Below, piece by piece: positions 5,744-9,496 of a stretch of 9,496 nt of DNA; the stretch's first letter is position 1, and every line of letters starts with the position of its first letter. The stretch is taken from positions 9,221-18,716 of the forward strand of contig PMAK01000025.1 in NCBI GenBank assembly GCA_003153655.1, given 5' to 3'. The DNA comes from Phycisphaerales bacterium (lineage in GTDB: Bacteria; Planctomycetota; Phycisphaerae; Tepidisphaerales; Tepidisphaeraceae). Made by a program: the position numbers and the translations under genes. The notes under the pieces were generated by a model. That model was not told where the DNA came from, ran no database searches, and saw only the letters and a list, made by a program, of their open reading frames with translations.

Positions 5744-7060
5744 CTAATGATTTGAGGGGGCGGGGGCTTCGTACGCCTGGTCGATTGCGCGGCGCAGGCT
5801 TTCGGGGTTGGTCCAGTGTTCCAACGCGGCGATGTTGCCGTCCTTTCCGATCACCACGGCGCCGTTGGGAAATGTGCCGAAGGCGTTGGAGACCGCATCG
5901 TCCATTGAATCGATCGCAACGGGCATGGCGATCTGAAGCTTTTGCTGGGTCTCTGCTGCCTGGGTTTTTCGCTCTTCCAGCGTTTTTGCGTCTGAGACGG
6001 AAATGTCCTGGTCTTTGTTACGCTGCACATCTTTGTCGCCCGTGGGGAATGCCTCACGGGTGTAGACCAGGAGGAAAAACGCCCGCGGCCCCTCGGCAGC
6101 CCTGAGTTTTTCCATTTCCTGCACGTGATCTCGAAAAACGGGACAGGACAATGAGCCGAACTCCAGTACCAGAACGTGACCTTTGTAATTTGTCGGGATA
6201 AATGCACGGTCGTTTAGCTCCGCGATCTTCACATTCGGTACGGGGGAGCCAACATCCGGGGACTTCTGCGCTGCCGCAGAGGGCGGCTGATCTGAATCGT
6301 CAGCCGCAGCCTGAGGCGTGGCAGCGGGAGCGGGCGTCTCTTGCCGGGATGGAGTGGTTGGGCCGGACTGACTTTCTCGGATTTGCCGCATGTTGTCGAT
6401 GAGGGTTTGCATCTGATCGGGGGTCAGGATTGTTTGCAATTTGGCCTTCACATCCTGGCGGAGTTGTTGCACCTGCGAGCGGATGGTTCCGCCGTTGTTG
6501 TCAGCCTGGGCGCGAAGTGCCTGCAATTTTTGGCGGGAGGATGCCATCAGTTCCCGCACCTGCTGGCGCTGGTCGGGCGAGAGATCCATCTTGGCGAAGG
6601 CCTTTTGAATATTGAGCCACATCGCGCCGCCGGAAAAATCGTCGGCCGTGGGTCGGGAAGAGGGACCCTGTCCCATATACAGTTGTAATGTTTCCATCTG
6701 CCCGATGGTGAGCACATTCGACAATTCCAGGTGGATTTGATGAGCATAGGCATTCAATGCGTCGTATTTTTCGGCCTTGGTGGGATCTTCGGTGTGCCGC
6801 GCGAGTTCATAAGCTCTAGTCGTGGCGGCTTTCATGATCTGATCGACTTGGGGTTTCTGATCGTCGGTCAAGATCACGTGCGTGAGGGCCTGTGTAAAGC
6901 GTTCGAGAATGGCGTAGACCGGCCTATGGTGTTCATCGCCGTCCCCGATGCGATCGGCGCTCGCGATGACAGCGATCAGGCAGAGGAATGCGATCAATCC
7001 GGCACAGATCACCCTGGGCAGCAGGCAAAATCGCTTCGCGGAAGACATGCGGGACTCCAT
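5744..7060 (-). CDS. Exported LTxxQ-repeat protein fused to a deiodinase-like thioredoxin-fold domain
   Basis: An exported two-part protein, 438 residues from the ATG at 7060. After a signal peptide (CLLPRVICAGLIAFLCLIAV; cleavage likely after IASA) come four LTxxQ-type motifs: LTDDQ (64-68), LTIGQ (117-121), LSPDQ (160-164) and LTPDQ (212-216). They form two helical-hairpin pairs with spacings of 53 and 52 residues, reminiscent of Spy/CpxP and probably an internal duplication. A Pro/Ala/Gln-rich linker (about 235-268) leads to a redoxin-like domain (about 271-430). That domain has VLVLEFGSLSCPVF (Cys306), FFLLVYTREAFPTG, MPVAIDSMDDAVSNAFG and GAVVIGKDGNIA. This matches the iodothyronine-deiodinase-like family, with Cys where vertebrate enzymes use selenocysteine. 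Only one active-site Cys is present, so a peroxiredoxin-like or regulatory thiol role is likelier than deiodination. The start could equally be the ATG at 7048, which has GGAG 6 nt upstream. Confidence 0.8.
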   Translation of the reverse strand: MESRMSSAKRFCLLPRVICAGLIAFLCLIAVIASADRIGDGDEHHRPVYAILERFTQALTHVILTDDQKPQVDQIMKAATTRAYELARHTEDPTKAEKYDALNAYAHQIHLELSNVLTIGQMETLQLYMGQGPSSRPTADDFSGGAMWLNIQKAFAKMDLSPDQRQQVRELMASSRQKLQALRAQADNNGGTIRSQVQQLRQDVKAKLQTILTPDQMQTLIDNMRQIRESQSGPTTPSRQETPAPAATPQAAADDSDQPPSAAAQKSPDVGSPVPNVKIAELNDRAFIPTNYKGHVLVLEFGSLSCPVFRDHVQEMEKLRAAEGPRAFFLLVYTREAFPTGDKDVQRNKDQDISVSDAKTLEERKTQAAETQQKLQIAMPVAIDSMDDAVSNAFGTFPNGAVVIGKDGNIAALEHWTNPESLRRAIDQAYEAPAPSNH

Positions 7061-7151
7061 GATAAACCTGACCCTGTGAAAACGCACGTAAAACGGGATT
7101 ATTGCGGAGGAAAAGGCGGTATCGGGGCCGCGTGCTATAACTGCCCCTGGT

Positions 7152-7181
7152 TTGACGCTAAAGGTCTTGATCGGCTATGCT
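7152..7181 (+). promoter_or_regulatory. Sigma70-type promoter upstream of the PQQ lipoprotein gene
   Basis: TTGACG (7152-7157, 5 of 6) and TATGCT (7176-7181, 4 of 6) are spaced by 18 nt. The start would fall near 7188, inside the palindrome at 7182-7195, leaving a leader of about 75 nt before the GTG at 7263. It is the best promoter match noticed in the window. Confidence 0.5.
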
Positions 7182-7195
7182 TGGGATTAATCCCA
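7182..7195. promoter_or_regulatory. Perfect 14-bp palindrome at the predicted start site (candidate operator)
   Basis: TGGGATTAATCCCA is perfectly self-complementary and directly follows the -10 element of the promoter at 7152-7181. A repressor bound there would block initiation of the lipoprotein-purH transcript. The regulator is unknown. At 14 bp, a chance occurrence at this exact place is unlikely but not excluded. Confidence 0.4.
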
Positions 7196-7262
7196 CCGGT
7201 CCGATCGGCCGTGGCGGCATCAGGGCCTTTTTTCGCTAGAAGCATCGCCGTAGGAGACGCTC

Positions 7263-8507
7263 GTGATTCGACCATCGTTCGTTCTGGCTGGTGTTGTTGC
7301 TCTGTCCTCTACATTGATCGGCGGCTGCGGGGATCGAACGGCGCCGCCGCGCCAGGATGCATTCGTCCTGATCTCCAAGCCATCGTTCGTCAAAGCGTGG
7401 GACGTTCAACTGCCTCTGCATTCCGGCGATTCGATCAAGGGGATTTATTTCCTTGATTCAACCGTTCACGTTTTAACGAACCTGAATTTTGATCACGCGA
7501 TCAAAGGCGACAGCGGCGACCTGCTTTATCAAAACCAGGTGGGGACGCCTGATTCCACGCTTTTCGGCGGGCCGACGCTTGTCACCGATGGCATTGTTTT
7601 TCCGACAACGCACACGCTGGAGGTGTATACCCGCGATGGGAATTTCAAGCGGTCTGTGAATGTGATCTATAACATCACCAATCAGGCCGTGGGAAACCGC
7701 AATTTTGTTTACGTCGGTATGGATTTCAAACAGGGTTGCCTCGCACAGGCGGATATGACGCAGGATATCGTTCCGGTTCAATGGACATTTTTGACCTTTG
7801 GCACGGTCGATGGTCCGGTAGCCCTCTCGGACAATGTGGTTTACTGCGCCAGCGAGGATGGGTCTGTGCGGGCCTGCCTGGAAGATCGGACGCCGTTCTG
7901 GCCGCTGCTGGCGGACAGCACGTTTTCCACGGGCAGCAAGATTGTTTCGGGAATCTCGGTTGATAGCCGAAGCTGCTATTTCTCGACGACTGCCGGCAAG
8001 TTGTATTGCATCGATAAGAATACTGGCAGGCTGAGATGGCAGTATTTCGCCGGGGTGGATTTGAATGACGCGCCGCAGGTTACGGATACCTCGGTCTATC
8101 AGTATGTTCCGGGTACGGGGCTGGTTGCGATCGACAAGACGACGAAGATGACGATCGACAACCAGGATTCGGGCGTGGAGACGCCGTTCCATTCGCCGCG
8201 TTGGACGCTCCAGGGAGCGGAGAAGATTCTGGCGGAGGATTCGCAGTTTGTTTACGTGGTGCTGGGGAAGCCGGATGAGGTGCGGGGAATTGCCGCGGTG
8301 GATAAGACAACCGGAGAAGTGGCCTTCGCGACACATCGCCGGGATCTCATCGCTCTGGCTGCCGATCCTAAAGGGACTTTGTTTTACGGGGTGACGCGAC
8401 GCGGGGTGGTGGTGGCGATGAAGCCGGTGGTGAATCCTGGCTCGTATGGCGAGATCGCATTGGCCCCGCAAGGTCAGAACGACGGGCTAAACTCCCATGT
8501 CCGATGA
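7263..8507 (+). CDS. PQQ-repeat beta-propeller lipoprotein
   Basis: A 414-residue lipoprotein, probably attached to a membrane and facing the periplasm, with an eight-bladed-type PQQ-like propeller fold (BamB-like class). The N-terminus has a short hydrophobic segment and the lipobox LIGGC, so Cys22 would be the lipidated residue. Propeller blades are visible as repeated DG-V-Y/F patterns. The clearest is GKLYCIDKNTGRLRWQY (245-261); weaker ones are GLVAIDKTTKMT (286-297) and GIAAVDKTTGEVAF (342-355). These are structural repeats; no catalytic PQQ-binding residues are evident. The start is GTG at 7263 with AGGAG 6 nt upstream. Its end overlaps the purH start by 11 nt, so the two are probably cotranscribed, although no functional link to purine synthesis is obvious. 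Its molecular role is unknown; outer-membrane protein assembly scaffold or ligand sensor are possibilities. Confidence 0.8.
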   Translation: MIRPSFVLAGVVALSSTLIGGCGDRTAPPRQDAFVLISKPSFVKAWDVQLPLHSGDSIKGIYFLDSTVHVLTNLNFDHAIKGDSGDLLYQNQVGTPDSTLFGGPTLVTDGIVFPTTHTLEVYTRDGNFKRSVNVIYNITNQAVGNRNFVYVGMDFKQGCLAQADMTQDIVPVQWTFLTFGTVDGPVALSDNVVYCASEDGSVRACLEDRTPFWPLLADSTFSTGSKIVSGISVDSRSCYFSTTAGKLYCIDKNTGRLRWQYFAGVDLNDAPQVTDTSVYQYVPGTGLVAIDKTTKMTIDNQDSGVETPFHSPRWTLQGAEKILAEDSQFVYVVLGKPDEVRGIAAVDKTTGEVAFATHRRDLIALAADPKGTLFYGVTRRGVVVAMKPVVNPGSYGEIALAPQGQNDGLNSHVR

Positions 8508-9393
8508 CCTGGTTCCAGTTCGCCGAGCGTTGATTTCAGTTTCCGATAAAACCGGGCTGGCGGAATTCGCGGGCGCACTGGCCCGGGAATTTAATGTTGA
8601 ACTGATCAGCACAGGGGGAACCGCGCGATTTCTTCGCGACGCTGGATTGAAGGTCACGGATGTTTCCGATGTCACGGGGTTTCCGGAGATGATGGATGGG
8701 CGGCTGAAAACATTGCATCCGAAAATTCATGGCGGGCTACTCGCGCTGCGGGATAATGCGACGCATGTTGCGGCGATGAAGGCGCATGGGATCGATGCGA
8801 TCGATCTCGTTTGCGTGAATCTTTATCCGTTTCGGGAGACGATCGCGAAGCCGGGTGTTTCGCTGGAAGAGGCGATTGAGAATATTGATATCGGCGGCCC
8901 GGCGATGATCCGGTCGGCGGCGAAGAACTATCGGTCTGTGCTTGTCGTCACCAGCCCCGAGCGATATGACAGAGTACTCGGCGACCTCAGAAAGCATGGC
9001 GGGTCATCCTGCGGAGTCCTTCGGCATAAGCAGGCATTTCGGGCATTTTCCGATACGTTCGCATACGACCTGGCGATTGCGAACTTCCTGGAGCAACATC
9101 CCCAGCCCAAGCCGGCGGAAATGCCGGCGCATATTGGCTTGAAACTGTCGCGCAAACAGATCCTGCGATACGGGGAGAATCCGCATCAGAAGGCGGCGCT
9201 GTATGTTGAAGATCGCAAAAGCGATGAGGCATCGGTTGCGCGGGCGACGCAGTTGCATGGCAAGGAACTTTCGTACATCAATCTTCTGGATGCGGATGCG
9301 GCGCTGAGCGCGGTGAAGGAATTCGCGGAGCCGGCGGCTTGTATTGTGAAACATGCGACGCCTTGCGGGTGCGCGGCCATGAGCTGCGGCTGA
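8497..9393 (+). CDS. purH: PurH (AICAR transformylase / IMP cyclohydrolase), truncated by a chimeric junction
   Basis: PurH carries out the last two steps of IMP synthesis: formylation of AICAR, then ring closure. The N-terminal IMP-cyclohydrolase domain is intact: SVSDKTG (14-20), STGGTA (38-43), TLHPKIHGG (72-80) and NIDIGGPAMIRSAAKN (129-144). The transformylase domain begins normally (RYGENPHQ 224-231, GKELSYINLLDAD 255-267) and reaches VKHATPCG (284-291), which holds the catalytic Lys-His pair. After about residue 292 the match ends; AMSCG and a TGA follow. Full-length PurH has about 510-530 residues, so roughly 230 are missing and the transformylase would be inactive. The ATG at 8497 overlaps the lipoprotein gene by 11 nt and has no strong ribosome binding site, suggesting coupling. 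DNA right of about 9375 belongs to a different gene. Rearrangement or assembly error are both possible. Confidence 0.93.
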   Translation: MSDDLVPVRRALISVSDKTGLAEFAGALAREFNVELISTGGTARFLRDAGLKVTDVSDVTGFPEMMDGRLKTLHPKIHGGLLALRDNATHVAAMKAHGIDAIDLVCVNLYPFRETIAKPGVSLEEAIENIDIGGPAMIRSAAKNYRSVLVVTSPERYDRVLGDLRKHGGSSCGVLRHKQAFRAFSDTFAYDLAIANFLEQHPQPKPAEMPAHIGLKLSRKQILRYGENPHQKAALYVEDRKSDEASVARATQLHGKELSYINLLDADAALSAVKEFAEPAACIVKHATPCGCAAMSCG

Positions 9394-9496
9394 TTTCCCC
9401 GCCGTCGAGCGGCGGAAGCTTTGGAATCAAGCAGGGCGTCTATCCGTACATCGTCCTGATGGCACTCGCGAGCCGAAAATTCGGACGGCCCGTGAA
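9375..9496 (+). pseudogene. Internal fragment of a molybdenum-hydroxylase large subunit (xanthine dehydrogenase/CoxL-like)
   Basis: Read in the frame starting at 9375, the last 122 nt encode GHELRLISPPSSGG, then SFGIKQGVYPYIVLMALASR and KFGRPV up to the window edge. This corresponds to the conserved interior of the molybdopterin-binding large subunit of the xanthine dehydrogenase / CO dehydrogenase family: the GGSFG-type loop near the cofactor, followed by the helix ending in GRPVKW. Such proteins have several hundred residues before this point, and none are present here because the preceding DNA is purH in another frame. No start codon or ribosome binding site precedes it. The hairpin CCGCCG/CGGCGG at 9399-9415 falls inside these codons. 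It is labelled pseudogene because the 5' part is absent; an assembly artefact is an equal alternative. Confidence 0.75.

Noticed and set aside
6702..7060. Selenocysteine incorporation in the deiodinase-like gene
   Set aside because: The position of selenocysteine in vertebrate enzymes is an ordinary Cys codon here and the frame has no internal TGA.
7207..7232. GGCC arms followed by TTTTTT before the lipoprotein gene, as an attenuator or terminator
   Set aside because: Only four pairs form directly and no stable stem extends from them, so the T-run alone is not enough.
9399..9415. Strong hairpin CCGCCG-TCGAG-CGGCGG just after the premature purH stop, as a terminator
   Set aside because: It lies inside codons for PPSSGG of the molybdenum-hydroxylase fragment and has no T-run after it, so codon usage explains it.

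Overview
The window is about 9.5 kb of fairly GC-rich bacterial chromosome from a Gram-negative (two-membrane) organism. Several proteins look most like Planctomycetota, or more broadly PVC-superphylum, types. These are the exported LTxRQ-type helical protein, the deiodinase-like thioredoxin-fold fusion, the HPCxLC small exported protein, and a Tat-exported superoxide dismutase with an outer-sphere His. The lineage is inferred from protein character; no 16S or other marker is present.

Layout. Positions 1-1550 (+) hold the 3' part of a large glycoside-hydrolase-like gene with a beta-galactosidase-trimerisation (GATase-like) domain. A Tat-exported Fe/Mn superoxide dismutase (1649-2443, +) follows, and 7 nt after it a TlpA/ResA-like thioredoxin (2451-3032, +). 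Facing these is a leftward group, read from 4755 down to 3068. It encodes a 40-residue single-span membrane peptide with a good ribosome binding site, a 127-residue exported protein with an HPCxLC motif, and an outer-membrane beta-barrel protein with a CACGCG cluster at its mature N-terminus. A 227-nt divergent regulatory region separates this group from a rightward gene for a secreted helical protein (4983-5726). That gene ends 17 nt from the end of a convergent gene (7060-5744) encoding four LTxxQ-type motifs and a C-terminal iodothyronine-deiodinase-like domain. A second divergent region (7061-7262) carries a sigma70-like promoter and a perfect 14-bp palindrome. It precedes a PQQ-propeller lipoprotein gene (7263-8507), which overlaps purH (8497-9393) by 11 nt.

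The right end is anomalous. The purH reading frame stops matching the PurH family just after its VKHATPCG motif. Within a few bases the sequence becomes, in another frame, the interior of a molybdenum-hydroxylase (xanthine dehydrogenase / CoxL-like) large subunit. This is either a true rearrangement that destroyed both genes or an assembly chimera.

Most of the middle of the window points to the cell envelope: an exported SOD, a TlpA-like thioredoxin, a deiodinase-like thiol domain joined to Spy/CpxP-like motifs, and a Cys-cluster outer-membrane protein. A shared role in envelope redox or metal stress is a reasonable inference, but the sequence does not prove it. No tRNA, rRNA, CRISPR array or insertion sequence was seen, and no gene-free stretch exceeds 300 nt.
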